Positions 1-8,794 of a stretch of DNA of 64,000 bases are shown one piece after another. The stretch is from CAVXEH01 sp963805645 (GTDB taxonomy: Bacteria > Chloroflexota > Limnocylindria > QHBO01): assembly GCA_963805645.1 (NCBI GenBank), contig CAWDVA010000010.1, forward strand, positions 62,001-126,000, written 5' to 3'. The notes beneath the pieces were generated by a model. That model did no database searches. It saw only the letters and a program-made list of their open reading frames with translations, and was not told the origin of the DNA. The position numbers and the translations under genes are program-made. How positions within the stretch are numbered: the stretch's first letter is position 1; every line of letters begins with the position of its first letter.

Positions 1-1966
1 CGGCACCCCCGGGGCCCGCGGTCCCCGGCCGCCAGGCCGCGCGCACATCGGTCTGGTCGTAGGTCACGCACGCGTATTTCCCCGGCGTCACGGAGAGCTG
101 GAGCCGGATCGAACCGAACGGCTTCGGGTCCTTCTCCTCGTGCACCAGGGGACGGGCAATCTGGATCGTGTCGAACGGCGGGTCGTACGGGATCCACCCA
201 CCCCCGGAGTCGGCGATGTCGGCATCGGTCAGGCCCTTCGCGAAGCTCAGGAGCAGGAGGTCCATGCTGCCGTAGGCGCGCAGCGCAGCCGCCTGGCTGG
301 AGGTTCCCCCTCCGGCGGGCAGCGAGTCCACGAGCTTGCGGATCCCCTCCAGGCCCTCGCTTCGATCGAGGAGCTGGAAGAAGTACTCGTTCGTCTCCCG
401 ACGCTCCAGCATCGTCGTGGAGAGCTCCTCGTGCTGCAGCGAGTCCGGCACCAGGCGCCATTCGAGGTCGCAGCGGTCGTTGTCGCATGTTGGCGGCGGG
501 CTTGTGTACACCTGGTTGGTGAGGAACAGCGCGAGGGCGCGCGTCCACCACGCCAGGCCGTCGGAGCCCTTGCCGGGCCAGGTCGCCGCAAGCAGGCAAT
601 CGGCCAGGTCCCGGGCGACGTACTGCTTGAACAGGAATTCGGAGAGCCCGACCATCCCCTTGTTGAGATCCAGCCCGCAGCCGGCCGGGGAGGCGTACAC
701 GACGTCCACGCCCTCCTTCCCCGTGAGCAGGACGGTGACGTCGGGCATCGTCCCGAACCGCTCGTAGACGGTGGCCGAGTCGAGGAGGGCCTGTGCGACG
801 AAATACTTCTCCAGCGAGGTCCAGCCGGCCTTCTCGGCGTCGGAGGCCACGTAGACCTGGTACTTGCCCTTGCCGTATGTCGCATCGAGCATGTCGAGCG
901 GCCGGGTGCGGTACCCGAGGACGCAGCCGGCTTCCAGTCCCAGGTCCTCGCAGGCGAGCCCCGCGCGCCCCGGCTCGTCATTCGGCGGCGGCCGGACGAC
1001 GCTGGCCAGCCGGACCCCTGGCGGCGCGGCGCCGGTGGCCGCCTCCAGCTCCTCGCGGGTGAAGACGAGGCGATCGACGAGATCGGCGATCTCGGCCTTG
1101 GCGGCCTCGTCCGTCCCGTCCTCGAGGTACTGCTGCGCCAGGCTCATGACCCCGGCGCTCGAGGTATCGAGCACGTCGGGGTGGAGCAGGACATCCGTCG
1201 CGTCGAGCTCACCCGCGAGCAGCTTCAGGGTCGCCACCAGCCCTTGACCGCGCGTCCAGTCACCGGCCTCCTCGCGCGCCAGCAGGTTGTCGACGTAGCT
1301 GCGGTCGGAGGTATCCGGCTGCTGGCGGTCGAACGTCACGACGTCGGGGGAGGAGCCCGGGGCTTCCATGCCCGGGAACCGTGGAAGGGCGTCCGAGGCC
1401 AGCTCCCTGGCGACCGCGAGCCGCGCGGCGTCGTCGACATCCGGGCGCGTCACCCCGACGCGGAGGAACAGGTAGCCGACCTCGGTCCGCTGCCCGACGC
1501 TGAGGACGCCCCTGTCGGGCTGCCCGAACCACGCTGCCGCACCACCGACGCCGGATACCGGGGTCCCGGTCGCGCTGTTGAGCACGGTTCCCTCTTCGAG
1601 ATCAGCCGGTTCGCCCGGGCCAATCCCCAGCGAGCGGCTGTCGGTCGTCGTGTCGCTCACGAACTGCCACACGCAGGATTCGTTGCCACCGTACGTGACC
1701 ACGGTGCGATCCACGAAAGGCAGGTCCGCGATGCCAAGGCCGTGCTCCACCTCGTCAGTGGTGAGGAGGCTGCACCCGTCGAGCGGGGGCACCGGCGGGC
1801 GATCGGTTCTCGAGGACGGAGCGGCGCCGACCGCGGCGGGCACCGAGGCCGAATGGGTCGCCTGCGCCTGGCCCGGCGATCCGCCCTGCACCACGAAGAA
1901 GATGACGGCCAGGGCCAGGACGGCCGCGCCGGCCCCGATGACACGTTGTCGCGGTGTGGTCTTCAT
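1..1966 (-). CDS. DUF3558-like membrane-anchored protein, 3' end outside window
   Basis: An uninterrupted minus-strand frame runs from an ATG at 1966 past the window edge, giving at least 655 codons. It is easy to miss because no stop codon lies inside the window and a long antisense frame covers it. The first 30 residues hold a single hydrophobic segment after MKTTPRQR, so it is an anchored or exported protein. Residues about 50-200 start with DGCSLLTTDEVEHGLG and contain paired cysteines, the pattern of DUF3558-type lipoprotein domains. The rest has no motif I recognise. It lies 8 bp after the lipoprotein at 1975-2526, which carries a similar domain, so the two are probably co-transcribed and may work together at the cell surface. 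Confidence 0.75.
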   Translation of the reverse strand, partial: MKTTPRQRVIGAGAAVLALAVIFFVVQGGSPGQAQATHSASVPAAVGAAPSSRTDRPPVPPLDGCSLLTTDEVEHGLGIADLPFVDRTVVTYGGNESCVWQFVSDTTTDSRSLGIGPGEPADLEEGTVLNSATGTPVSGVGGAAAWFGQPDRGVLSVGQRTEVGYLFLRVGVTRPDVDDAARLAVARELASDALPRFPGMEAPGSSPDVVTFDRQQPDTSDRSYVDNLLAREEAGDWTRGQGLVATLKLLAGELDATDVLLHPDVLDTSSAGVMSLAQQYLEDGTDEAAKAEIADLVDRLVFTREELEAATGAAPPGVRLASVVRPPPNDEPGRAGLACEDLGLEAGCVLGYRTRPLDMLDATYGKGKYQVYVASDAEKAGWTSLEKYFVAQALLDSATVYERFGTMPDVTVLLTGKEGVDVVYASPAGCGLDLNKGMVGLSEFLFKQYVARDLADCLLAATWPGKGSDGLAWWTRALALFLTNQVYTSPPPTCDNDRCDLEWRLVPDSLQHEELSTTMLERRETNEYFFQLLDRSEGLEGIRKLVDSLPAGGGTSSQAAALRAYGSMDLLLLSFAKGLTDADIADSGGGWIPYDPPFDTIQIARPLVHEEKDPKPFGSIRLQLSVTPGKYACVTYDQTDVRAAWRPGTAGPGGA

Positions 1967-1974
1967 CTGGTCGG

Positions 1975-2526
1975 CTACAGCCGGTTGATGGCCGCCGTGC
2001 CGAGGGCGATGGCTAGATCGCGCTTGTCTCGGCCACCGTACAAGATCAGGATCTGCACGAGGACCAGCACGGAGCCCTTGTGGAAGTAGCCGCGCTCGAT
2101 GTCGTCCACCCAGATGGATCCGTCGCCGATGTCCAGCGGCTCGGCGCGGTCAGCGATCTGCTCCACGGCCTGGGCGTAGTTGGTGGCTCCCGTCGTGGGG
2201 ATCACGTTGACCGAGAGCCCGCCCCAGTCGGAGATGCCCCATTCGCACGAGCTCGCGGCAGGGTCGTCGCCGGGAGCGAGCTTCTTCGGCTTGCCGTCGC
2301 CCGCGGTGCCGGCGTCGAGGTCCAGGGCCGCTTCGATATCCGAGCCACGCAGGATCTGGCAGGCGGTCAGGCTGGTGCCGGGCGTCCCTGCGGCCCCGTC
2401 GCCCTGGTCTCCGGAGGCGTCGTTGCCCGTGGAGGACGATGCGCTCCCCTGGCCGGCGGTGCTGCAGGCGCTCAGCGCCACGCAGGCCACGAGCAGGGTC
2501 GCGAGGAGGCGTCGGGGAAGATTCAC
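1975..2526 (-). CDS. DUF3558-like lipoprotein
   Basis: 183 aa. The N-terminus is a clear lipoprotein signal: basic MNLPRR, a hydrophobic stretch, then the lipobox LSAC with the acylated cysteine near residue 21. A Ser/Gly/Asp-rich linker follows, then a domain with TACQILRGSDIEAAL and SCEWGISDW, the two-cysteine layout of DUF3558. Function of that family is unknown. The start ATG overlaps the stop of the upstream gene by 4 bp (ATGA, 2523-2526), and the downstream anchored protein starts 8 bp after the stop, so this is the middle gene of a three-gene operon. Confidence 0.8.
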   Translation of the reverse strand: MNLPRRLLATLLVACVALSACSTAGQGSASSSTGNDASGDQGDGAAGTPGTSLTACQILRGSDIEAALDLDAGTAGDGKPKKLAPGDDPAASSCEWGISDWGGLSVNVIPTTGATNYAQAVEQIADRAEPLDIGDGSIWVDDIERGYFHKGSVLVLVQILILYGGRDKRDLAIALGTAAINRL

Positions 2527-3047
2527 GATGGACTCCTTCGGGTGCGGCCGCTCGTCCGGGGCGGCGGGTCGGGCGCCACCGGCGAGACGGACAAGATGGG
2601 CGAGACGACGTCCTCATCGGTCGTCTCTCGCCGGACATCGGCGTCGGCGAGCAGCTCGCCGACCGGGATGGGGGCATCGAGGGTGAGACGGCTTCCGGAC
2701 AGCTCGGCCCAGCGTTCCTTCAGCCACAGGTCGAAGGGATGGACCGATACGGCCAGGCGCCGCAGCGGATCGGCCCCCGTGCCGCCCTCCAGGCCGGCAA
2801 CCAGCCATTCGCCGTCGTCAGCCGGTACCAGCGACCACCACAGCCGGTCGACGCCCATCCGTGCGCAGCTTCCGCGGAGGTCGCCGGCCGCACGGCGCAA
2901 CTCCGCGCCGAAGGCGCGCGCGGCGGCTGGATCCGTCGCATCGGTCACGACGAGGAAGCTCCGGGCAACCGACCGAACTCCGAAGGCCACGGGGCCCTGC
3001 ATGCGACTCACGACCCCGAGGATCGGCAGCCTGCGCACCATGCGCAT
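2523..3047 (-). CDS. hypothetical protein
   Basis: 174 aa, family not recognised. The middle contains a Trp-rich segment (DRLWWSLVP, FDLWLKERW) and a plausible alpha/beta fold. The last 20 residues are proline/arginine-rich and probably disordered. No signal peptide or membrane segment is visible. An AAGGA ribosome site sits about 9 nt before the ATG. It is the first gene of the operon with the two DUF3558-like proteins (4-bp overlap with the lipoprotein gene), so a role in the same envelope function is likely but unproven. Confidence 0.65.
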   Translation of the reverse strand: MRMVRRLPILGVVSRMQGPVAFGVRSVARSFLVVTDATDPAAARAFGAELRRAAGDLRGSCARMGVDRLWWSLVPADDGEWLVAGLEGGTGADPLRRLAVSVHPFDLWLKERWAELSGSRLTLDAPIPVGELLADADVRRETTDEDVVSPILSVSPVAPDPPPRTSGRTRRSPS

Positions 3048-3056
3048 CGGCAGATT

Positions 3057-3084
3057 CCTTAGCCGGATGCTCGATCGCCTAAGG
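3057..3084. other. inverted repeat between the LuxR gene and the DUF3558 operon
   Basis: Arms CCTTAG (3057-3062) and CTAAGG (3079-3084) flank a 16-nt loop in the 54-bp gap upstream of the gene starting at 3047. It could be a weak terminator for the regulator gene or an operator for the operon. Six-base arms are short, so the call is tentative. Confidence 0.25.
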
Positions 3085-3101
3085 GGTGTTTGCCCAGCGG
3101 G

Positions 3102-6101
3102 CTATTCGGGCGCCCGGTACCCGAGCTCGAGGGCCCGGACAGCGACCTCGGTCCGCGAGGCCGCTGCGAACTTGCCCTTGATGTTCGAGACATGCACCGA
3201 TGCGGTCTTCTCGGCGATGAACAGCTGGTCCGCGATCTCGCGGTCCGTCCGGCCCTCGAGCAGGAGGCGGAGCACCTGCTGCTCGCGCGGGGTCAGGCCA
3301 CGGGGATCGCCCGGCAGCGCCACGCGCTGCGGCGCCGGCGCCTCCGTCGAGGAAAGCCCAATGCCCCCGCGGCGCGCGGTCGCCTCGATCTTCCGTGTCG
3401 TGGGTCGCGCGCCAAGGGTGGTCGCGATCTCCCAAGCCTCGGCAAGCTCGCGGGCGACGTCCTTTCGCAGGCCCCGGCGCGCGCTGCGGCGCAGCAATGC
3501 CTCTGCCCGCCGGAGCTTTCCGTAGCAGGCGTCGAGCGGATGCTGCAGCCTGTTCCAGGCCGCGGCGACGGCCGCCCAGCCGTCCGGATCGTCATCGCCC
3601 GTGCCGCGCCGGAACTCTGCCTCGGCGAGCGGGAGCTCCGCGCTCAGGTGTGGATCGGCGTCGCCGGCGATGGCACGGGCATGATCGCGGAGGCGGGTAA
3701 TGAGATCCTCCGCCACTGCGCGAGCCTCGCCACTCGCCGCGTCGCGCGGAGATCGCGGCTCCTGGGCCAGGTTGGCCGCCGCCCGCAGCCCGAGCGCGAC
3801 CAGGAATCGCTGCCGGCTGGTCAGCTCGCCGCCGCTCAGCAGCGCGAGCGCCTGGCTGACGAGGCGGAGCGCCGCCCTCGGCCGCCCCCGGTGGATCTCG
3901 AGGATCGCCAGCTGTTCATGCGGCCCATCCCATCCGGTCACCCGGTCGCCTGGGCTCAGCGCCGCGGCCGTGGCGATGGACTCGGCCGCCCGCTCGAACT
4001 CGCCGCGCTCGGTGAGGACCTCGCCCTGCACCAGAGACAGCCATGCGGCGGCGACGCCCTGCGGCAAGCGTGCCAGCCCGTCTGCGCAGCGGCGCACCGC
4101 CTCGTCCCAGTGCCCCGCGACGAAGGTCAGGTACGCGGCCGATGCCGTCATGGTGCCGGCGTAGGTGCGGTCCAGCCCCGCCCGGCGGACGCGGGTGATG
4201 CCCTCGTCGAGCAGCTGGATCGCCTCGTCCAGCTGGCCCGTGAAGTGCAGGGCCTCCGCCAGGTTCGAGCGAGCGATGGCCTCGTCCTCGATGGCTCGCT
4301 CGTTGATGGCCACCGTGAGCGACCGGCGCAGGTGCTCGACGCCGGCCGCTGCCCGACCCTGCATCGCCAGCGCCGCTCCCAGCGAACCACGGGCGAGCCC
4401 TTCCTCGGATGTCGCGCCGATGCGCCCGGCGATCTCGATCGCCGCCTGCGCCGATTGCTGTGCATCGGTCAGCTGGCCCAGGATGATCTGGCCGCCGGCG
4501 AGCTTGGCCATGAGCCGGGCCTGGATGCCGGGCGCGCCCGGCCCGACCGCCTCGAGCGCGTGGCGCCAGCCGTCCATGGCTGCGGGGAGGTTCCCGCCGA
4601 GCATCCGGCAGTCCGCCAGGCGGCCGCGGAGCCGGGCCAGGAGCGCCGTGTCGGCCCCGCGCTCCGCCACGCGGATGGCGCGCTCCCAGTACTCTGCCGC
4701 CTCGTCGAGCTCGCCGCTGCCCTCTGCGGCGGCCGCGGCGGATGCGAGCAATCGAATCCGGCCGTCGGGCCTGGCGCCCGAGGAGTCGTCGGCTGCGGAG
4801 CGCTCCAGGGCACGGCGAAAGTGGGTCAGCGCCTCCGCATGTGCGCCGAGCCGGCTGGCAGCCCGCCCGGCGCGCACCAGCGCCGGCAGCGCACGGGCGG
4901 TCTCACCGGCCTTCAGCCAGTGTTCGGCGATCTCAGCCGCCACCCGGGCGGCGTTCACCGGTTCGGTCGCTCGGGACCGCGCGAGGGACCGAGCCAGGTC
5001 CGCATGCAAGGCGATCTGCTGCCCGGGGATCAGGTGCTCGTATACGGCCTCGGCCAGGAGCGGGTGGCGGAACGCATACCGGGCGGTCGTGGGCTCGGCG
5101 GCGAGGATGGAACGCTCCATCGCCTCACGGACCGCGTCGAGCAGGGCCGGCTCGGCCATGCCCGCCACGCGGGCCAGGGCCTGGTGGTCGATCCGCTGCG
5201 CAGCCGAAACGATCTCGACCACTCGCCGTGCCGACGGCGAGAGCGACGCGAACTGGCCGAGGAGGACGTCGCGCAGCGGGCGGGGCAGGGCGGTCGAGAT
5301 GTTGCCACCGGCCACGAGCTGCTCGGCGAGGAACGGGTTCCCCTGCGAACGCTCGTAGACGCGATCGAGATGCTGGCGGGCAATGCCTCCCCCGAGGATG
5401 GTCCGCAGCAGGGCATCGTGATCGGCGCGGCTCAACGGACCGACCTCGAGCTCCTTGGACTGGGGAAGACGCACGGCGTTGGCGAGCAGCCGCCGCAGGG
5501 GCTCCGCGTCCAGCGCACCTTCACGGACGGCAGCCACCAGCAGGATGCGCCTGGCGGGAAGAGCGAGCTGGGTCGGATCGAGCGAGGAGAGTGCCTGGGC
5601 GAGGTAGCCGAGCAGGTCCAGCGTTGACCGGTCCGCCCACTGGAGATCATCGATCGCGAGCAGCAGGGGCTGCCGTGCCGCGAGGATCTCCAGCAGGTTC
5701 AGGAAGCGCTCGAACGCGGCCGCCTGCTCGTGGCCTCTTGGCCGATCCCCTCCGCGCAGTCCGCGGAATACCTGACGTGCCTGCTTCGAGATCCGTGCGC
5801 GCTCCGGCTCGCGCTCGTCGCCGGCGAGCGGCGAGGTGATGGGCCGCAGCATCTCGACCAGCGGGCCATACGGGACTCCCGGCCCGACGAGGTCGATGCC
5901 ACGCCCCGACAGCCGAAGGAACCCCCGCTCACCGGCCAGGCGCATCGCCTCCCGGACCAGCCGCGTCTTGCCGACGCCGGACTCGCCCCGGATGAGCACC
6001 AGCTGGAATGAGCCACGCTCGGCGGCTTGAACGGCGGCGGCAAGCTGTGCGAGCTCGGCCGACCGCCCGACGAGCACCGAGCCATGGGCCCGGCTCATCA
6101 T
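3102..6101 (-). CDS. large ATP-binding LuxR-family transcriptional regulator (MalT/LAL type)
   Basis: 999 aa. The N-terminus holds an ATPase: Walker A GESGVGKT at about residues 39-46 and Walker B LLLAIDDLQWAD near 150. A long alpha-helical middle follows, rich in Ala/Leu TPR-like repeats. A LuxR-type helix-turn-helix closes the protein (LTPREQQVLRLL, then EIADQLFIAEKTASVHVSNI). This is the layout of LAL/MalT-type activators, which usually sense a ligand through the middle region and use ATP for oligomerisation. The ligand cannot be read from the sequence. The chosen start (MMSRAHG) has a CATAAT box 7 nt upstream and no ribosome site. The plus strand carries an 845-codon antisense frame here, which I regard as a codon-bias artefact. 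Confidence 0.9.
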   Translation of the reverse strand: MMSRAHGSVLVGRSAELAQLAAAVQAAERGSFQLVLIRGESGVGKTRLVREAMRLAGERGFLRLSGRGIDLVGPGVPYGPLVEMLRPITSPLAGDEREPERARISKQARQVFRGLRGGDRPRGHEQAAAFERFLNLLEILAARQPLLLAIDDLQWADRSTLDLLGYLAQALSSLDPTQLALPARRILLVAAVREGALDAEPLRRLLANAVRLPQSKELEVGPLSRADHDALLRTILGGGIARQHLDRVYERSQGNPFLAEQLVAGGNISTALPRPLRDVLLGQFASLSPSARRVVEIVSAAQRIDHQALARVAGMAEPALLDAVREAMERSILAAEPTTARYAFRHPLLAEAVYEHLIPGQQIALHADLARSLARSRATEPVNAARVAAEIAEHWLKAGETARALPALVRAGRAASRLGAHAEALTHFRRALERSAADDSSGARPDGRIRLLASAAAAAEGSGELDEAAEYWERAIRVAERGADTALLARLRGRLADCRMLGGNLPAAMDGWRHALEAVGPGAPGIQARLMAKLAGGQIILGQLTDAQQSAQAAIEIAGRIGATSEEGLARGSLGAALAMQGRAAAGVEHLRRSLTVAINERAIEDEAIARSNLAEALHFTGQLDEAIQLLDEGITRVRRAGLDRTYAGTMTASAAYLTFVAGHWDEAVRRCADGLARLPQGVAAAWLSLVQGEVLTERGEFERAAESIATAAALSPGDRVTGWDGPHEQLAILEIHRGRPRAALRLVSQALALLSGGELTSRQRFLVALGLRAAANLAQEPRSPRDAASGEARAVAEDLITRLRDHARAIAGDADPHLSAELPLAEAEFRRGTGDDDPDGWAAVAAAWNRLQHPLDACYGKLRRAEALLRRSARRGLRKDVARELAEAWEIATTLGARPTTRKIEATARRGGIGLSSTEAPAPQRVALPGDPRGLTPREQQVLRLLLEGRTDREIADQLFIAEKTASVHVSNIKGKFAAASRTEVAVRALELGYRAPE

Positions 6102-6108
6102 GGGTTCG

Positions 6109-6114
6109 ATTATG
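6109..6114 (-). promoter_or_regulatory. CATAAT -10 box, leaderless start at 6101
   Basis: CATAAT ends 7 nt before the ATG of the LuxR-family gene, so the transcript would begin at or next to the start codon. Confidence 0.45.
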
Positions 6115-6143
6115 GCCGCGGCGTCCAGCGAGCTGGCACGCGC

Positions 6144-6767
6144 TCAATCGCCGCCCTCCGGACTGAGCCAGCCCTTCTCCCGCGCGATGCGCGCCGCCTC
6201 TCCCCGATTTCGAGCGCCGACCTTCTGGATCGCCGCCGACAGGTGGTTGCGAACCGTCCCCTCGGACAGGTTCAGCCGGCCGGCGATGTCCGCGATGGTG
6301 GCCGACGTGGCGGATTGCGTCAGCACCTCGCGTTCGCGATCGGTGAGTGGACTGCCACCCTCGCTGAGGGCCGCGATGGCGAAGGCCGGGTCCACGACCC
6401 GCTCGCCCGCGGCCGCTCGCCGGATGGCGCCGGCCAGCTGGGAGGCGGGAGCGTCCTTGAGGAGGAAGCCGGCGGCTCCCACCTCCATTGCCCGCCGCAG
6501 GTAGCCGGGCCGCCGGAAGGTGGTCAGGATCAGGACCCGGCAGTCCGGAAGCCGCGTCCGCAGCACCGCTGCGGCGCTGAGCCCGTCGAGACCCGGCATC
6601 TCGATGTCGAGTAGCGCGACGTCGGGATGCAGCCGCTCGGCCATGGCCACCACCTCGTCGCCGCGGGCGACCTCGCCCACGACCTCGAGGTCCGGCTCCA
6701 TGCCCAGCAGCGCGGCCAGGGCGCCGCGCACCATCGACTGGTCCTCGGCCAGCAGGACGCGGATCAC
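6144..6767 (-). CDS. NarL/FixJ-family response regulator (DesR-like)
   Basis: 207 aa. The receiver domain has acidic residues ED at 8-9, phospho-acceptor Asp54 in LLDIEMPGLDG and a conserved Lys in FLLKDAPAS. The C-terminal LuxR-type HTH (LTDREREVLTQ, then IADIAGRLNLSEGTVRNHLS) binds DNA. The ATG overlaps the stop of the sensor kinase gene by 4 bp, so kinase and regulator are translationally coupled. The ABC exporter genes precede them in the same transcript. By analogy with DesK/DesR and LiaR-type systems it likely controls the exporter in response to membrane or antibiotic stress. The signal is inferred, not seen. Confidence 0.92.
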   Translation of the reverse strand: MIRVLLAEDQSMVRGALAALLGMEPDLEVVGEVARGDEVVAMAERLHPDVALLDIEMPGLDGLSAAAVLRTRLPDCRVLILTTFRRPGYLRRAMEVGAAGFLLKDAPASQLAGAIRRAAAGERVVDPAFAIAALSEGGSPLTDREREVLTQSATSATIADIAGRLNLSEGTVRNHLSAAIQKVGARNRGEAARIAREKGWLSPEGGD

Positions 6768-7963
6768 GCGCCCGCCTCGACCGGCAGGCAGACGGCCAGG
6801 CGGAACCCGCCGGCCGCCATGGGCCCGCTCTCCATTCGGCCATCCACCTCCGCGACCCGCTCGGCAAGGCCCCGGAGGCCGAACCCCGGCCGCTCGTCGG
6901 CCTCGGGGGAGCCCGGGTCGGGACGACCGTCATTGGTGAGCTCCATGGTGACCGCGCCATCGGCCTGCGCGAAGGCAATCCGCACCGTACGGGCCTGGCT
7001 GTGACGGATGACGTTCGTCACGCCCTCGCGCAGCGCCCAGCCCAGGACGCCGGATCTGACCGGCTCGAGGTGGGGAGGTTCACCCTCGACCCGGAACGCG
7101 ATCTCGGCCGATGCCAGCACCGCCTCGGCGGCCACCAGCTCGCCCTCCACCGTCGGCTGGCGATAGCCGGCGACGGTCTCGCGCACGGAGGCCAGTGAGG
7201 AGCGCGCGGCCGCGGCGACGTCCGCCATCTCGGCTCGAGCCCGCGACGGATCCGCCTCGACCAGGCGCCCCGCCAGCTCGCTCTTCAGGGCCATGGTCGT
7301 GAGCGTGTGGCCCAGCGTGTCATGCAGGTCGCGCGCGAAGCGGTCTCGCTCGGCGGCCACGGCCATGGCGGCCAGCTCGTGGCGCGCCTGCTGCAGGGCG
7401 CGGTTGGTGCGCTGCAGGACGCCCACCGAGTAGACGGTCAGGGCCACGAAGAACTCCGACACGGCGAGACCTGCGGCAGTGCCGGCAGAGGCGCCGCCGG
7501 CCAGGCCGGTGACGACGGTGACGGCGGTGACCGCTGCGATCCCGCTGATGGGCAGCACCCCGGTTCCGAGGCGCGCGGCGGCGAAGGCGGGAAAGAAGAA
7601 GAGCTGGATGTACGCGTCGATGTGGACCACCAGGACCAGAACGACGGCCAGCACGGTGAGCAGCACCACGAAGGCGATGCCCAGCGCCCCCTGCAGGACC
7701 CGGGGCGGTCTCGCGCTCCAGAAGACCGCAGCCAGCGCGAGCGGATACACCGACCAGCCGCCGATGCCCAGGGCGAGGCGCCCCGGCTCCGGGTTGGTGG
7801 ATACGAAGCTGAGCAGGATCCCCAGCAGCCAGACCGCCGCGCCGACGGCGAAGACGATCCGGAACCGCCAGTCCCGGATCGCCGAGAAGGGTCCGCGGGA
7901 CCCGGCGCCGTCCTCCGGCGCCGGGTCGCTGCCTGCCGACAGGGTCCGTGCGGGATCAGGCAC
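6764..7963 (-). CDS. membrane sensor histidine kinase (HisKA_3, DesK-like)
   Basis: 399 aa from a GTG start at 7963 that overlaps the permease stop by 8 bp. A longer reading from 8170 would put an Arg-rich nonsense stretch in front and is rejected. Residues about 25-170 contain several hydrophobic membrane segments. The HisKA_3 phospho-acceptor is in ARDLHDTLGHTLTTMA. The ATPase end has NVIRHSQA (N box) and GFGLRGLAERV (G box). Partner is the response regulator that overlaps its end. The order exporter ATPase, permease, kinase, regulator is typical of self-regulated ABC exporters. Confidence 0.9.
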   Translation of the reverse strand: MPDPARTLSAGSDPAPEDGAGSRGPFSAIRDWRFRIVFAVGAAVWLLGILLSFVSTNPEPGRLALGIGGWSVYPLALAAVFWSARPPRVLQGALGIAFVVLLTVLAVVLVLVVHIDAYIQLFFFPAFAAARLGTGVLPISGIAAVTAVTVVTGLAGGASAGTAAGLAVSEFFVALTVYSVGVLQRTNRALQQARHELAAMAVAAERDRFARDLHDTLGHTLTTMALKSELAGRLVEADPSRARAEMADVAAAARSSLASVRETVAGYRQPTVEGELVAAEAVLASAEIAFRVEGEPPHLEPVRSGVLGWALREGVTNVIRHSQARTVRIAFAQADGAVTMELTNDGRPDPGSPEADERPGFGLRGLAERVAEVDGRMESGPMAAGGFRLAVCLPVEAGA

Positions 7964-8747
7964 GGGTGCCGACGCCGTCCGTGCGGTAGCGCCACCAGAC
8001 CGCCGCGGCAAAGATGGCCAGGTAGGCACCCAGCACGGCCATGTCGACCAGCTCGGGCGCGCGGCCGTTGAGGGCATCCCAGCCGAGGTTCGCGAAGTGG
8101 TAGCCCGGCAACACGTGGCCAATGGTAACCAGCACCTTGGGGAACGACGAGAGCGGTGCCCACAGGCCACCGAGGATGGCGATGGTGAAGTAGCTGAGCA
8201 TCATTCCGCCCTGGGCGCTGCTGGCGTCGAAGAGGTAGCCGATGAGAACCCCCAGCGCGGCGAACGGCAGGGCGCCGATGGCGAGCGAGATGACGAGCTG
8301 CACCCACGTCATCGGGGCCAGGCGCACGCCGTTGAGGGCGACCGCCGCCACCATCACCAGCACCAGGGCCGGCACCGAGGTGACCAGGGAGGTGATCACC
8401 TTGGAGGCGAGGTACGTCGATGGCGCCAGGGGCGTCGTCCGCAACTGCCGTGTCCAGCCCGACGAGCGCTCGACGGCGATGACCAGGGCGCCGCTCAGCG
8501 CCGCCCCGATGGCGCCATAGGCGGCCATGGAGACCATGAAGAACGCGCCCCAGCTGGTGCCGTCGATCCGCTGCGAAGGATCGCCGCCCGCGAGGACACC
8601 GGTGTAGAGCAGGTAGAAGACGACCGGGAACGCCACCGAGAACATGAGGTATCGGCGGTTGCGGAGCGTCCGCCGGACGTCGAGGACCAGGGTTGCGCCC
8701 AGGGTCGAGCGGGTGCCGGCGGCGCGGTCGAAGGTGATCGCGGTCAT
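7956..8747 (-). CDS. ABC-2 type transporter permease
   Basis: 263 aa. The start MTAITFDRAAG has a GAAAGGAA ribosome site about 8 nt upstream; the longer frame to 8891 adds an Arg/Pro-rich tail that overlaps the ATPase gene. About six hydrophobic segments are visible, beginning YLMFSVAFPVVFYLLYTGV, with conserved small and aromatic residues of ABC-2 exporters. It pairs with the ATPase encoded 47 bp upstream. Such exporters usually move drugs, lipids or peptides; the substrate is not predictable. Confidence 0.88.
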   Translation of the reverse strand: MTAITFDRAAGTRSTLGATLVLDVRRTLRNRRYLMFSVAFPVVFYLLYTGVLAGGDPSQRIDGTSWGAFFMVSMAAYGAIGAALSGALVIAVERSSGWTRQLRTTPLAPSTYLASKVITSLVTSVPALVLVMVAAVALNGVRLAPMTWVQLVISLAIGALPFAALGVLIGYLFDASSAQGGMMLSYFTIAILGGLWAPLSSFPKVLVTIGHVLPGYHFANLGWDALNGRAPELVDMAVLGAYLAIFAAAVWWRYRTDGVGTRA

Positions 8748-8794
8748 GGAAGGGTTCCTTTCGGGATTCGCGTGTGGCGCGTGGGCCGAGGGCG

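Noticed and set aside
140..2089. 649-aa plus-strand frame
   Set aside because: It is antisense to the real minus-strand gene, rich in Arg/Gly/Val without any domain. The opposite frame has normal composition and a DUF3558 pattern.
3090..5627. 845-aa plus-strand frame
   Set aside because: Antisense to a complete LuxR-family ATPase. Long antisense frames are expected at this GC content.
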